Below are positions 1 through 8,723 of a stretch of 64,000 nt of DNA, one piece after another. Made by a program: the position numbers and the translations under genes. The stretch comes from Streptomyces sp. man185 (GTDB lineage Bacteria > Actinomycetota > Actinomycetes > Streptomycetales > Streptomycetaceae): NCBI GenBank assembly GCA_002551355.1, contig NTHE01000026.1, positions 40,268 through 104,267 of the forward strand. The letters run 5' to 3'. Below the pieces are notes generated by a model. It was not told where the DNA came from. It ran no database searches and worked only from the letters and a program-made list of their open reading frames with translations. Every line of letters starts with the position of its first letter. Position 1 is the stretch's first letter.

Positions 1-141
1 GGCCCGTACCGCGTCGGCCAGGGAGGGCGGCGACGGTTCGGGATACAGCGGCTGCTCCCCGTAGCCGCCGCCCATCTGACCCATCTGGCCCATCTGACCC
101 ATCTGCTGCTGAGCACCAGGGTTCTGGTCGTAGCCGTACAT
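1..141 (-). CDS. partial protein with Gln/Met/Gly-rich N-terminus (possibly SseB family)
   Basis: Only the first 47 residues are inside the window; the gene runs off the left edge. It opens with an ATG (139-141). A repetitive Met-Gly-Gln segment (about residues 13-24) follows, then a Pro/Ser-rich stretch ending in LADAVRA. The low-complexity head followed by this short helix start resembles SseB-family proteins that I remember beside this acyl-CoA dehydrogenase in Streptomyces. The diagnostic core is outside the window, so the family is a guess. It is divergent from the acyl-CoA dehydrogenase, with 167 bp between the starts. Confidence 0.6.
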   Translation of the reverse strand, partial: MYGYDQNPGAQQQMGQMGQMGQMGGGYGEQPLYPEPSPPSLADAVRA

Positions 142-190
142 GCTGCAAAGAGTAATCGGACACATCTACGGCTTGAGGGGTTGCGCCTTA

Positions 191-206
191 TTACTGACGG
201 GTAGCA
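191..206. promoter_or_regulatory. candidate operator upstream of acyl-CoA dehydrogenase
   Basis: The 167-bp divergent region (142-308) contains TTACTGACGGGTAGCA about 100 bp before the acyl-CoA dehydrogenase start. The core CTGACGGGT also occurs, on the opposite strand, in a clear palindrome in front of the second acyl-CoA dehydrogenase (46895-46913). Sharing between two functionally related genes suggests a fatty-acid-type regulator site, but the copy here is only weakly palindromic. Nothing else in 142-308 is recognisable. Confidence 0.3.
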
Positions 207-308
207 TCATCGGAGAGGTCAGCTGATAGACCTACGCCTGCCTGTCGCCCGACCCGCATCTCTCCCCGGGGCGCTGCGCGCCACTGCTATTGATTACGGA
301 GCCTTCCC

Positions 309-2135
309 ATGGGGCACTACAAGTCGAATCTCCGCGACATCGAGTTCAACCTCTTCGAGGTGCTCGGGCGCGACAAGGTGTACGGCACCGGTCCGTTCGG
401 TGAGATGGACGTCGACACCGCGAAGAGCATCCTGGACGAGGTCGCCCGCCTCGCGGAGAACGAGCTCGCCGACTCCTACGCCGACGCCGACCGCAACCCG
501 CCGGTCTTCGACCCGGAGACCAAGACCGCCCCGGTCCCGGCGAGCTTCAAGAAGTCGTACCAGGCCTTCATGGACTCCGAGTACTGGCGTCTGGGCCTCC
601 CCGAGGAGATCGGCGGCACGACCTCCCCCCGCTCCCTGATCTGGGGCTATGCGGAGCTGCTGCTCGGCGCGAACCCGGCCGTGTGGATGTATTCCTCCGG
701 CCCGGCCTTCGCCGGCATCCTCTTCGACGAGGGCAACGAGGAGCAGAAGAAGATCGCGGAGATCGCCGTCGAGAAGCAGTGGGGCTCGACGATGGTGCTG
801 ACCGAGCCGGACGCCGGTTCGGACGTCGGCGCCGGCCGGACGAAGGCCGTGCGGCAGGACGACGGCTCCTGGCACATCGAGGGCGTGAAGCGCTTCATCA
901 CCTCGGGCGAGCACGACATGTCCGAGAACATCATCCACTACGTGCTGGCCCGCCCCGAGGGCGCAGGCCCCGGCACCAAGGGCCTCTCGCTCTTCATGGT
1001 CCCGAAGTTCCACTTCGACTGGACCACCGGCGAGCTGGGCGAGCGCAACGGCGTGTACGCGACGAACGTCGAGCACAAGATGGGCCTCAAGGCGTCCAAC
1101 ACCTGCGAGATGACGTTCGGTGACCAGCACCCCGCCAAGGGCTGGCTGATCGGCGACAAGCACGACGGCATCCGCCAGATGTTCCGCATCATCGAGTTCG
1201 CCCGCATGATGGTCGGCACGAAGGCCATCGCCGCCCTCTCCGCGGGCTACCTGAACGCCCTGGAGTACGCCAAGGAGCGCGTCCAGGGTCCGGACCTGGC
1301 GAACTTCATGGACAAGACGGCGCCCAAGGTCACCATCACGCACCACCCCGACGTGCGCCGCTCGCTCATGACGCAGAAGGCGTACGCGGAGGGCATGCGC
1401 TCGCTGGTGCTCTACACCGCCTCCGTCCAGGACGCGATCCAGGAGCAGGAGGCCGCGGGCGAGGACGCCAAGGCGCTGAACGGCCTCAACGACCTGCTGC
1501 TGCCGATCGTGAAGGGCTACGGCTCCGAGAAGTCCTACGAGCAGCTCGCGCAGTCGCTCCAGACCTTCGGCGGCTCCGGCTACCTCCAGGAGTACCCGGT
1601 CGAGCAGTACATCCGGGACGCCAAGATCGACACCCTCTACGAGGGCACCACGGCGATCCAGGGCCAGGACTTCTTCTTCCGGAAGATCGTCCGCGACCAG
1701 GGCGCCTCGCTCAACACGCTCTCCGAGGAGATCAAGAAGTTCCTCGCGGGTGCCCAGGGCAACGAGGAGCTGGCCCCCGCGCTGGACTCGCTCGCCAAGG
1801 CCGCCGTGGACCTGGAGGCGATCGTCGGCACGATGATCACGGACCTCACCGCGACCGGCGAGGACGTCAAGAACATCTACAAGGTCGGCCTCAACACGAC
1901 CCGCCTGCTGATGGCCTCCGGCGATGTCGTCGTCGGGTACCTGCTGCTCAAGGGCGCGGCCGTGGCCGCCGAGAAGCTGCCGACCGCCTCCGCCAAGGAC
2001 GTCGCCTTCTACCAGGGCAAGATCGCCGCCGCGAAGTTCTTCGCCGCGAACGTCCTGCCCGGCGTCTCGACCGAGCGTGCGCTCGCCGAGTCGATCGACA
2101 ACTCGCTGATGGAGCTGGACGAGGCCGCGTTCTAA
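309..2135 (+). CDS. acyl-CoA dehydrogenase, long form (FadE-type, 608 aa)
   Basis: Flavoprotein that oxidises an acyl-CoA thioester to the trans-2-enoyl-CoA in beta-oxidation; cytoplasmic. Residues 1-80 form the extra N-terminal segment of the ~600-residue subfamily. The FAD/substrate signature TMVLTEPDAGSDVG is at 161-174. The second signature, containing the YEGTTAIQGQ block with the presumed catalytic Glu near residue 445, is followed by a C-terminal helical extension of about 150 residues. The length is normal for this subfamily and well above the ~390 residues of short/medium-chain enzymes. The ATG at 309 follows GGAG at 299-302. It is transcribed alone and ends in a strong hairpin. The substrate chain length cannot be told from sequence. 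Confidence 0.93.
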   Translation: MGHYKSNLRDIEFNLFEVLGRDKVYGTGPFGEMDVDTAKSILDEVARLAENELADSYADADRNPPVFDPETKTAPVPASFKKSYQAFMDSEYWRLGLPEEIGGTTSPRSLIWGYAELLLGANPAVWMYSSGPAFAGILFDEGNEEQKKIAEIAVEKQWGSTMVLTEPDAGSDVGAGRTKAVRQDDGSWHIEGVKRFITSGEHDMSENIIHYVLARPEGAGPGTKGLSLFMVPKFHFDWTTGELGERNGVYATNVEHKMGLKASNTCEMTFGDQHPAKGWLIGDKHDGIRQMFRIIEFARMMVGTKAIAALSAGYLNALEYAKERVQGPDLANFMDKTAPKVTITHHPDVRRSLMTQKAYAEGMRSLVLYTASVQDAIQEQEAAGEDAKALNGLNDLLLPIVKGYGSEKSYEQLAQSLQTFGGSGYLQEYPVEQYIRDAKIDTLYEGTTAIQGQDFFFRKIVRDQGASLNTLSEEIKKFLAGAQGNEELAPALDSLAKAAVDLEAIVGTMITDLTATGEDVKNIYKVGLNTTRLLMASGDVVVGYLLLKGAAVAAEKLPTASAKDVAFYQGKIAAAKFFAANVLPGVSTERALAESIDNSLMELDEAAF

Positions 2136-2163
2136 GGAATCGCTCGCCTGTTTCGTCACCACG

Positions 2164-2196
2164 CGCCGCCACCCGGAATTCGTTCGGGTGGCGGCG
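2164..2196 (+). terminator. hairpin after acyl-CoA dehydrogenase
   Basis: Perfect 12-bp stem (2164-2175 with 2185-2196) and a 9-nt loop, starting 29 bp after the stop codon. There is no U-tract, as is usual in Streptomyces. The only possible GTG for the following nuclease remnant lies inside the stem, which supports that remnant being untranslated. Confidence 0.8.
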
Positions 2197-2197
2197 C

Positions 2198-2644
2198 TGT
2201 CGTATCAGCTGGGTACGCTGAGTACACGGCCCAGAATCCCGTCCATGGGAGGAACCAAGACCGCCGAGGCACTGCCCGAATCGCTGCACCGTCAGTCGGA
2301 CGGCTCCAAGTGGCCGGATCTGGTGGTGGTGTCGGCAGAGGCGGACGGCAATCAGCTCCAGACCCGCTACGGGGCCTCCGACCTCCTCCTCGCCGTAGAG
2401 GTCGTCTCCCCAGACTCCGAGGACCGCGACCGGGACACCAAGCCCCACACGTACGCGGCGGCGGGCATCCAGCACTTCTGGCTCGTGGAAATGGTGGGCG
2501 ATGGGCACCGTCCCATGGTCATCACCTACGAGCTCGACCCGGTCAACAAGACGTACGTCTCCACCGGCGTCCACCACGACCGGCTCAAGCTCTCCGCCCC
2601 CGTACGACATCGACATCGACCTGACCTCGATCGACGAGCTGTAG
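2198..2644 (+). pseudogene. Uma2-family endonuclease remnant, N-terminally truncated and frameshifted
   Basis: The reading frame contains the core of Uma2 (DUF820) PD-(D/E)XK-like proteins: WPDLVVV, LLLAVEVVSPDSEDRDRD, then TKPHTYAAAGIQHFWLVE. The first ~80 residues expected of a ~190-aa family member are missing. Near 2594-2601, in a run of Cs, the frame breaks. The expected C-terminus continues in the next frame as PYDIDIDLTSIDEL and a TAG stop at 2642-2644, whereas the original frame runs on into an Arg-rich shadow. No ribosome site precedes it and it abuts a terminator hairpin. I read it as a decayed gene with at least two lesions. A sequencing error could explain the frameshift but not the missing N-terminus. 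Confidence 0.75.
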
Positions 2645-2705
2645 GGGCTGGGATCTCTCCCGGTCACCGGATACCGGACCCCGGGTCCTCGTTACAGTGA
2701 AGAAC

Positions 2706-4004
2706 ATGAGTTCCCCTCTCCGGTTCGACCGTGCGCACACCGATGACCTGATGTCCTTCCTGGCGGCCAGCCCGTCCCCGTACCACGCCGTCGCCAACGC
2801 CGCCGCCCGGCTGGAGAAGGCCGGCTTCCGGCAGGTCGAGGAGACCGCCGCCTGGGACGCCTCGACGGGCGGGAAGTACGTGCTGCGGGGCGGCGCGATC
2901 GTCGCCTGGTACGTGCCGGAGGGCGCCGAGGCGCACACCCCGTTCCGGATCGCGGGTGCGCACACCGACTCCCCGAACCTGCGGGTGAAGCCGCTGCCCG
3001 ACACCGGGGCGCACGGCTGGCGCCAGATCGCCGTCGAGGTCTACGGCGGGACTCTGCTGAACACCTGGCTGGACCGGGATCTGGGTCTGGCCGGGCGGAT
3101 CTCGCTGCGCGACGGCACCCACCGGCTGGTCAACATCGACCGGGCGCTGCTGCGAGTGCCGCAGCTCGCCGTGCACCTGGACCGGTCGGCCAACACCGAT
3201 GGGCTCAAGCTCGACCGGCAGAAGCACATGCAGCCGATCTGGGGACTCGGCGATGTCGAGGAGGGCGACCTGATCCGCTTCGTCGCCGAGGAGGCGGGCG
3301 TCGACGCGGAGGACGTCACCGGCTGGGACCTGATGCCGCACGCCATCGAGCCGCCGTCCTACCTGGGCCGGGACCGGGAGCTGGTGGCCGGGCCCCGGAT
3401 GGACAACCTCCTCTCCGTGCACGCGGCGACCGCCGCCCTGGCAGCCGTCGCCGGGCAGCGCGACGCCGACATCCCGTACATCCCGGTGTTCGCGGCCTTC
3501 GACCACGAGGAGAACGGCTCGCAGTCCGACACCGGGGCCGACGGCCCGCTGCTCGGATCGGTGCTGGAGCGCTCGGTGTTCGCGCGCGGCGGTGCGTACG
3601 AGGACCGCGCCCGTGCCTTCGCCGGGACGGTCTGCCTGTCCTCCGACACCGGCCACGCCGTGCACCCCAACTACGCGGAGCGGCACGACCCGACGCACCA
3701 CCCGGTCGCCAACGGCGGGCCGATCCTCAAGGTCAACGTCAACATGCGGTACGCCACCGACGGCAGCGGCCGTGCGGTGTTCGCCGCGGCCTGCGAGAAG
3801 GCGGGCGTGCCGTGGCAGAGCTTCGTGTCCAACAACGCGATGCCCTGCGGCACCACGATCGGACCGATCACCGCGGCCCGGCACGGCATCCAGACCGTGG
3901 ACATCGGCGTGGCGATCCTCTCGATGCACAGCGCCCGTGAGCTGTGCGGCGCGGACGACCCGTATCTGCTGGCGAACGCGCTCACCGCGTTCCTGGCCGG
4001 CTGA
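2706..4004 (+). CDS. apeB: M18 family aminopeptidase
   Basis: Zinc aminopeptidase of the aspartyl-aminopeptidase (M18) family, 432 aa, releasing N-terminal residues from peptides in the cytoplasm. Co-catalytic metal-site motifs are all present: AGAHTDSPNLRVK (His near 84), MDN (Asp near 233), FDHEENGS (Glu pair near 268), SSDTGHA (near 313) and the C-terminal SMHSARE (His near 408). The ATG at 2706 is preferred over an in-frame GTG nine bases upstream because the family starts close to the FDRAHTDDL segment. Neither start has a strong ribosome site. It appears monocistronic. Confidence 0.93.
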   Translation: MSSPLRFDRAHTDDLMSFLAASPSPYHAVANAAARLEKAGFRQVEETAAWDASTGGKYVLRGGAIVAWYVPEGAEAHTPFRIAGAHTDSPNLRVKPLPDTGAHGWRQIAVEVYGGTLLNTWLDRDLGLAGRISLRDGTHRLVNIDRALLRVPQLAVHLDRSANTDGLKLDRQKHMQPIWGLGDVEEGDLIRFVAEEAGVDAEDVTGWDLMPHAIEPPSYLGRDRELVAGPRMDNLLSVHAATAALAAVAGQRDADIPYIPVFAAFDHEENGSQSDTGADGPLLGSVLERSVFARGGAYEDRARAFAGTVCLSSDTGHAVHPNYAERHDPTHHPVANGGPILKVNVNMRYATDGSGRAVFAAACEKAGVPWQSFVSNNAMPCGTTIGPITAARHGIQTVDIGVAILSMHSARELCGADDPYLLANALTAFLAG

Positions 4005-4107
4005 CCGGAAGGGTTCCAACCGCTCCCGCACACATGGTTGTTGCCGGGCCGGGTACGCGGGTCGTACACCGGCCCGGACTCACCGGGCGGTCGAGGAGGC
4101 GGGATTC

Positions 4108-4329
4108 ATGGGACTCGGAGGATGCATTCTCCTGATCGGTGCGGGCGCGATCCTGGCGTTCGCCACCGACTGGAAGATGGACACCGTCAATGTCGACCTG
4201 GTCGGCTGGATCATGATGCTCGTCGGCCTCGTGGGGGTCTTCGTCTACATGAGCATCGCGCGGCGCCGCCGGATGGTCGTGCCGCCCACCACCACCGTCG
4301 TCCAGGACGACCAGCAGCGCTACCAGTGA
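4108..4329 (+). CDS. small two-helix membrane protein (DUF6458-like)
   Basis: 73-aa protein with two hydrophobic segments (about 4-18 and 30-48), separated by a short polar loop, and a basic segment ARRRRMVVPP before a hydrophilic tail. This matches the actinobacterial DUF6458 architecture; its function is unknown. The ATG follows a good GAGGAGG ribosome site at 4093-4099. It lies 104 bp after the aminopeptidase and is convergent with the NHL protein, with only 48 bp between the stops. Confidence 0.8.
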   Translation: MGLGGCILLIGAGAILAFATDWKMDTVNVDLVGWIMMLVGLVGVFVYMSIARRRRMVVPPTTTVVQDDQQRYQ

Positions 4330-4377
4330 CGGCCCGCGCTCCGGGCCGCCCCGAGCAGGGGCGACCCGTCCGGCGCG

Positions 4378-6195
4378 TCAGCCCTGCTCGTCCATGCCTG
4401 CCAGCACCAGCGGCAGCCGGGGCGTTCCTCCCGCGGTCACGCGGACGGGGACGCCCCAGTCCTGTTGGTGCACATGGCAGGCCGGGTACTCGTTGGCCGG
4501 GTCGTCGTCGCAGGACGCCGCCATCGCGGAGACGTGCAGCACGCCCTCGGTGACGCCGTCCGCGAGGACCAGATCGCGCCCGAGGTCCGTTCCCGCGCCG
4601 GAGCCCTCCGCCAGCAGCTCGGGCGGGGTGGCGGAGACCAGGAGCCGGGTCGAGGGGCCGTAGCGGGTGTCCAGCTTCTGCCCGGCGGGCGCCTGGAAGA
4701 CCACGTCGAGGCGGAGGGTGCCGGGGGCGATCTCGGTGGCGGCCCGCTGGGTGCGGTGCGCCTGATCCGCCACCTGGACCGCCTCCTCGGGCAGCCGGAG
4801 CCGGGTCAGCCGGTGCCGGGCCGACTCGACGACGACGAGATCGCCGTCGACCAGCACCGCGTCGCTGGGCTCGCGGACATCGGTGGCCAGCGTGGTGACC
4901 TCGCCGGAGGCCGGGTCGTAGCGGCGCAGTGCGTGGTTGTACGTATCGCTGATCGCGACGGACCCGTCGGGCAGCGCGGTCACGCCGAGCGGGTGCTGCA
5001 GGAGCGCCTGGGAGGCTGCCCCGTCGCGGTGGCCGAAGTCGAAGAGGCCGGTACCGACGGCGGTGTGGACGTGCTCGTCGCGGTCGACCCAGCGCAGCGC
5101 GGAGGTCTCCGGGTCGGCGACCCAGAGCCGCTCCCCGTCGGCGGAGACGGCGAGCCCGGACGGCTGGGCGAACCAGGCCTCGGCGGCCGGCCCGTCGACC
5201 AGGCCCTCGTTGGTGGTCCCGGCGGCGACGCGTACGGCCTGGGCCTCCGGGTCGTACGACCACAGCTGGTGCACGCCCGCCATGGCGATCCACAGCCGGT
5301 CGCCGAACCAGGCGAGGTCCCACGGCGAGGAGAGGTCCACCTCGCGCGCCGGACCGCTGGTCGGGGTCCCCTGCCACCACTGGCGGCCGGTCCCGGCAAG
5401 GGTACTGGTCACCCCGGTCGTGAGGTCCAGGGCGCGGATCGCGTGATTGACGGTGTCCGCGACGGCGATCCGGCCGTCGGGGAGCGCGGCGAGCCCCTGC
5501 GGTTCGCTGAACCGGGCCTCGTCCGGGCCGCCGTCGCTCAACCCGCGTTCGCCCGTCCCGAAGTGGCGTCGTACGGTCTCGCCGTCCGCGTCCAATTCGA
5601 CGAGGCGGTGGCGGGTGGTGTCGGAGACCAGGAAGCCGCCGTCGGGCAGGAGCAGCGCCTTGCCGGGGAACCGCAGATGCGTGGCGACGGGCTCGGGCGC
5701 GACGTAAGGGGCGTCGCCGCGGCGCAGCGTCCCCTTGGCCCCGTGCTCGGCCTCCAGCTCCTCGACGAGCTTCTCGATGGCGTGCGCATGGCCCTCGCCC
5801 GCGTGCTGGGCGACGACATAGCCCTCGGGGTCGATCACGACGAGCGTCGGCCAGGCGCGGACGGCGTACTGCTTCCAGGTGGCCAGCTCGGGGTCGTCGA
5901 GGACGGGGTGGTGGACCTCGTAGCGCTCGACCGCGTCGACGACGGCCTGGTGCTCGGCCTCGTGGACGAACTTCGGCGAGTGGACGCCGATGATCACCAC
6001 CGTGTCGCGGTGCTTCTCCTCCAGCTCGCGCAGCTCGTCCAGGACGTGCAGACAGTTCACGCAGCAGAACGTCCAGAAGTCGAGGATGACGATGCGTCCT
6101 CGCAGGTCAGCGAGGGTGTACTGCCGGTCGCCTGTATTGAGCCAGCCGCCCTTGCCGATGAGTTCGGGGGCGCGGACGCGTGCACGTGTAGACAT
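4378..6195 (-). CDS. NHL-repeat protein with N-terminal thioredoxin-like domain
   Basis: 605-aa protein. Residues about 20-165 form a TlpA/thioredoxin-like domain with the redox motif C45-V-N-C48 in FWTFCCVNC. Residues 200-500 carry a chain of NHL/beta-propeller repeats (recurring blocks such as GLAALPDGRIAVADTVNHAI). The C-terminal ~100 residues form a beta-rich domain. No signal peptide is visible from the chosen start. I chose the ATG at 6195 because the residues before it are not family-like and the upstream sequence overlaps the divergent gene's promoter. Related proteins are annotated as NHL domain-containing thioredoxin family members; the redox partner is unknown. Confidence 0.85.
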   Translation of the reverse strand: MSTRARVRAPELIGKGGWLNTGDRQYTLADLRGRIVILDFWTFCCVNCLHVLDELRELEEKHRDTVVIIGVHSPKFVHEAEHQAVVDAVERYEVHHPVLDDPELATWKQYAVRAWPTLVVIDPEGYVVAQHAGEGHAHAIEKLVEELEAEHGAKGTLRRGDAPYVAPEPVATHLRFPGKALLLPDGGFLVSDTTRHRLVELDADGETVRRHFGTGERGLSDGGPDEARFSEPQGLAALPDGRIAVADTVNHAIRALDLTTGVTSTLAGTGRQWWQGTPTSGPAREVDLSSPWDLAWFGDRLWIAMAGVHQLWSYDPEAQAVRVAAGTTNEGLVDGPAAEAWFAQPSGLAVSADGERLWVADPETSALRWVDRDEHVHTAVGTGLFDFGHRDGAASQALLQHPLGVTALPDGSVAISDTYNHALRRYDPASGEVTTLATDVREPSDAVLVDGDLVVVESARHRLTRLRLPEEAVQVADQAHRTQRAATEIAPGTLRLDVVFQAPAGQKLDTRYGPSTRLLVSATPPELLAEGSGAGTDLGRDLVLADGVTEGVLHVSAMAASCDDDPANEYPACHVHQQDWGVPVRVTAGGTPRLPLVLAGMDEQG

Positions 6196-6259
6196 GCCAC
6201 CAGTCAACACCGTGACCGCCTGCGCGCATTCCGCCGGGCCCCGGGGGAACCTGTGACCC

Positions 6260-6751
6260 ATGAGACTTCTCGTACGTGAGCGGCTGTTCGCCATCGGTGA
6301 CGATTACTGGATCGAGGACGACGGGGGCCGGAAGGTCTTCCTGGTCGACGGCAAGGCGATGCGGCTGCGCGACACCTTCGAGCTGAAGGACGCCGACGGC
6401 CGGGTCCTCGTCGAGTTGCGGCAGAAGCTGATCAGCCTGCGCGACACGATGCTCATCGAGCGGGGCGGCGAGGAGCTGGCCAAGGTCAAGCGCAAGCGGC
6501 TGTCGCTACTCCGCAACCACTACCGGGTGACGCTGGTCGACGGCACGGAGCTGGACGTCAGCGGCAAGATCCTGGACCGCGAGTTCGCCATCGAGTACGA
6601 CGGTGAGCTGCTGGCCCAGATCTCGCGCCGCTGGCTGACCCTCCGGGACACGTACGGCATCGACGTCGTCCGGGACGACGCCGACACCGCACTGCTCATC
6701 GCCGTGGCGATGTGCGTGATCGTGCTGGCGGACAAGGACAACGAGGACTGA
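6260..6751 (+). CDS. LURP-one-related family protein
   Basis: 163-aa protein of the LURP-one/tubby-like (DUF567, scramblase-related) fold. It is built from repeated beta hairpins: DDYWIEDDGGRKVFLVDGKA, DTFELKDADGRVL and repeated 'LRDT' turns. A short hydrophobic helix at the C-terminus (about 142-156, TALLIAVAMCVIVLA) may touch the membrane. Its length matches typical bacterial members. It is divergent from the NHL protein, with starts 64 bp apart. The molecular function is not established. Confidence 0.8.
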   Translation: MRLLVRERLFAIGDDYWIEDDGGRKVFLVDGKAMRLRDTFELKDADGRVLVELRQKLISLRDTMLIERGGEELAKVKRKRLSLLRNHYRVTLVDGTELDVSGKILDREFAIEYDGELLAQISRRWLTLRDTYGIDVVRDDADTALLIAVAMCVIVLADKDNED

Positions 6752-6782
6752 AGCGCCCGCCCGCCCGCGGGAGTTGCGCACT

Positions 6783-6796
6783 GTTTCACGTGAAAC
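6783..6796. promoter_or_regulatory. parS: parS site 1 (ParB binding)
   Basis: Perfect 14-bp palindrome GTTTCACGTGAAAC, identical to the Streptomyces/Bacillus parS consensus. It lies in the short gap between two convergent genes, the LURP-one protein and the hydrolase. Such sites load ParB and organise the origin region for segregation into spores. Confidence 0.9.
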
Positions 6797-6845
6797 GTCG
6801 GTCCTCTCACGCACGGGCGGCTGTTCCGAGGCTCCCGGGCAGCCC

Positions 6846-7637
6846 TCAGAGCGGCGGCGCGAGCCCCAGGCGGCGGCCCTTCAGCGCCGGGAACTGCTCC
6901 CGGGTCGCCCGCACCTTGTCCGCGTCCAGCTCGACGGTCAGGATCTCCTCGTCCGCGCCCGCCTGGGCCAGCACCTCGCCCCACGGGTCGACGACCATGC
7001 TGTGCCCGGCCTGCTGGACGTCGGCGTGGGTGCCCGCCGTCCCGACAGCCAGGACGTACGCCTGGTTCTCCACGGCGCGGGCCTGCGCCAGGAGCGTCCA
7101 GTGGGAGCGCCGGCGCTCGGGCCAGCCCGCCGCGACGATCAGCGTCTCGGCACCCGCGTCGACGAGCCCCCGGAACTGCTCGGGGAAGCGCAGGTCATAA
7201 CACGTGGCGAGGCCCAGGGTGGTTTCCGGCAGGGCGACGGTCACCAACTCCTCGCCCGCGCCCATCATCACCGCCTCGCCCTGGTCGAAGCCGAAGCGGT
7301 GGATCTTGCGGTAGAAGGCCGAGCGCTCGCCCGCGGGCGAGAAGACCAGGCTGGTGTTGTAGAGGGTGCCGTCGTCCGCGCGTTCGACGAAGGATCCGGC
7401 GTGCAGCCAGACACCGGCCTCGGCCGCGGCCTTCGCCATCACCTCGTGCGTGGGCCCCTCCAGCGGCTCGGCCTCCGCCTCGAAGGCGGTGTAGGCGAAC
7501 GCCCCGACCGGCCAGAGTTCGGGAAGGACCACCAGGTCAGCGCCCCGTTGGGCGACCACCAGGGAAGCCGCTCGCACCCTGCGGGCGTCGACGGATTCGT
7601 CCGGGTCTACTGCGATCTGGATGAGGGAGGCGCGCAC
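6846..7637 (-). CDS. carbon-nitrogen hydrolase (omega-amidase/nitrilase superfamily)
   Basis: 263-aa nitrilase-superfamily amidase with the complete catalytic triad: Glu40 (VVLPELW), Lys111 (YRKIHRFGF) and Cys146 (TCYDLRFPEQF). The surrounding sequence resembles omega-amidase-like members that hydrolyse short C-N bonds such as those of 2-oxo acid omega-amides (metabolite repair). Exact substrate is not determinable from sequence. It is cytoplasmic and of normal length. The ATG at 7637 starts directly on the conserved first strand (MRASLIQIAV). It is divergent from the mycothiol-dependent isomerase across a 201-bp promoter region. Confidence 0.9.
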   Translation of the reverse strand: MRASLIQIAVDPDESVDARRVRAASLVVAQRGADLVVLPELWPVGAFAYTAFEAEAEPLEGPTHEVMAKAAAEAGVWLHAGSFVERADDGTLYNTSLVFSPAGERSAFYRKIHRFGFDQGEAVMMGAGEELVTVALPETTLGLATCYDLRFPEQFRGLVDAGAETLIVAAGWPERRRSHWTLLAQARAVENQAYVLAVGTAGTHADVQQAGHSMVVDPWGEVLAQAGADEEILTVELDADKVRATREQFPALKGRRLGLAPPL

Positions 7638-7838
7638 ACTACCACCGTCCTGGCATTCAAGCCGTCAACACGGGCCTACGATCGTCACACGAAAGCACTG
7701 CCGGGGTGCCTGCTCGCAGCGTAACTTAGCGGTCGAACCTCCCACGCAGCTCGCCGACAGCGCCGTCAGTGCCCGCCCACCCGCCAGCACTCCCTGCTCT
7801 CTCCAGCCCATGCACCGCAGAACCGCACGAGGGGTCCC

Positions 7839-8663
7839 GTGACCGTCCATCCCAGCCTCCAGACCTACGCCGACGCCGCGACCCACTCCATCGAGGCCAT
7901 AGCCGAGCTGGTGAAGCCCCTCGCCGAGAGCGAGTGGAACCGCCGTACGCCCTGCCCGGGGTGGTCGGTGCGCGACATCGTGTCGCACGTCATCGGCATG
8001 GAGTGCGAGATGCTCGGCGATCCCCGGCCGATCCACACCCTGCCGCGCGACCTGTACCACGTACAGAGCGACTTCGCCCGGTACATGGAGATGCAGGTCG
8101 ACGTCCGACGGCACCACACCTCCCCGGAGATCACCGCCGAGCTGGAGTACGTTCTCATCCGCCGGGCCCGCCAGATCCGCAACGAGTCACGCGCCCCCGA
8201 GACCACGGTCCGCGCCCCGCTGGGCGCCGAGCAGACCCTCGAAACGGCGCTGCACCTGCGGGCCTTCGACGTCTGGGTGCACGAACAGGACCTGCGCGCG
8301 ACCCTCGGGCAGCCGGGCAACCTCGACTCCCCCGGCGCCCTGATCACCCGGGACATGCTGCTCGCCGGGCTGCCGAAGGTGGTCGCCAAGAGCGCGGGCG
8401 CGCCCGCCAATTCGGCGGTCGTCTTCGACGTGCACGGCCCGGTGGAGTTCCTGCGGACGGTTCGGGTCGACGCGGAGGGCCGCGGTTCGATCGACGGCGC
8501 GCCGTCGCTGGGCCCCGCCGTGACGCTGTCGCTGGACTGGGAGACGTACGTCCGGCTCGCCTGTGGCCGGGTCCGTCACGCGGCCGTCGCCGACCGGATC
8601 AAGGTCGAGGGCGACCAGGAGCTGGCCACCGCCATCCTGGACAACTTCGCCGTGACCCCGTGA
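7839..8663 (+). CDS. maleylpyruvate isomerase family mycothiol-dependent enzyme
   Basis: 274-aa protein with an N-terminal DinB/MDMPI fold. The metal ligands are expected at His50 (IVSHVIG) and in the LRAFDVWVHEQDLR helix (Glu and His). A C-terminal MDMPI_C-like domain ends DNFAVTP. Family members use mycothiol, the actinobacterial thiol, for isomerisation, conjugation or detoxification; this one's substrate is unknown. The GTG start at 7839 follows GAGGGG at 7829-7834. The stop codon lies inside an 8-bp tandem repeat. Confidence 0.85.
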   Translation: MTVHPSLQTYADAATHSIEAIAELVKPLAESEWNRRTPCPGWSVRDIVSHVIGMECEMLGDPRPIHTLPRDLYHVQSDFARYMEMQVDVRRHHTSPEITAELEYVLIRRARQIRNESRAPETTVRAPLGAEQTLETALHLRAFDVWVHEQDLRATLGQPGNLDSPGALITRDMLLAGLPKVVAKSAGAPANSAVVFDVHGPVEFLRTVRVDAEGRGSIDGAPSLGPAVTLSLDWETYVRLACGRVRHAAVADRIKVEGDQELATAILDNFAVTP

Positions 8664-8684
8664 CCCCGTTACCCCGTTACCCCG
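8653..8684 (+). repeat. four 8-bp tandem repeats across a stop codon
   Basis: Units TGACCCCG, TGACCCCG, TTACCCCG, TTACCCCG in direct tandem. The second unit contains the TGA stop (8661-8663) of the isomerase-family gene. Slippage within the first units would change the position of the stop. Confidence 0.85.
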
Positions 8685-8723
8685 TGGCCGCGTCACCGGG
8701 CACGTGCCCGCGCCTCGGGGGGT

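Noticed and set aside
294..2162. 622-codon open frame antisense to the acyl-CoA dehydrogenase
   Set aside because: Mirror of the GC-rich codon third positions of the real gene; composition is Leu/Val/Arg/Gly-rich without domains, and the sense strand has clear family motifs.
4331..4349. hairpin between DUF6458 and the NHL gene
   Set aside because: Only a 7-bp stem in GC-rich sequence; too weak to call as a terminator.
4465..6279. 604-codon frame antisense to the NHL protein
   Set aside because: Low-complexity Gly/Arg/Val product, no start signal, opposite a recognisable gene.
8698..8709. GGGCACGTGCCC as another parS site
   Set aside because: It shares only the central CACGTG; the flanking GTTT/AAAC needed for ParB is absent.
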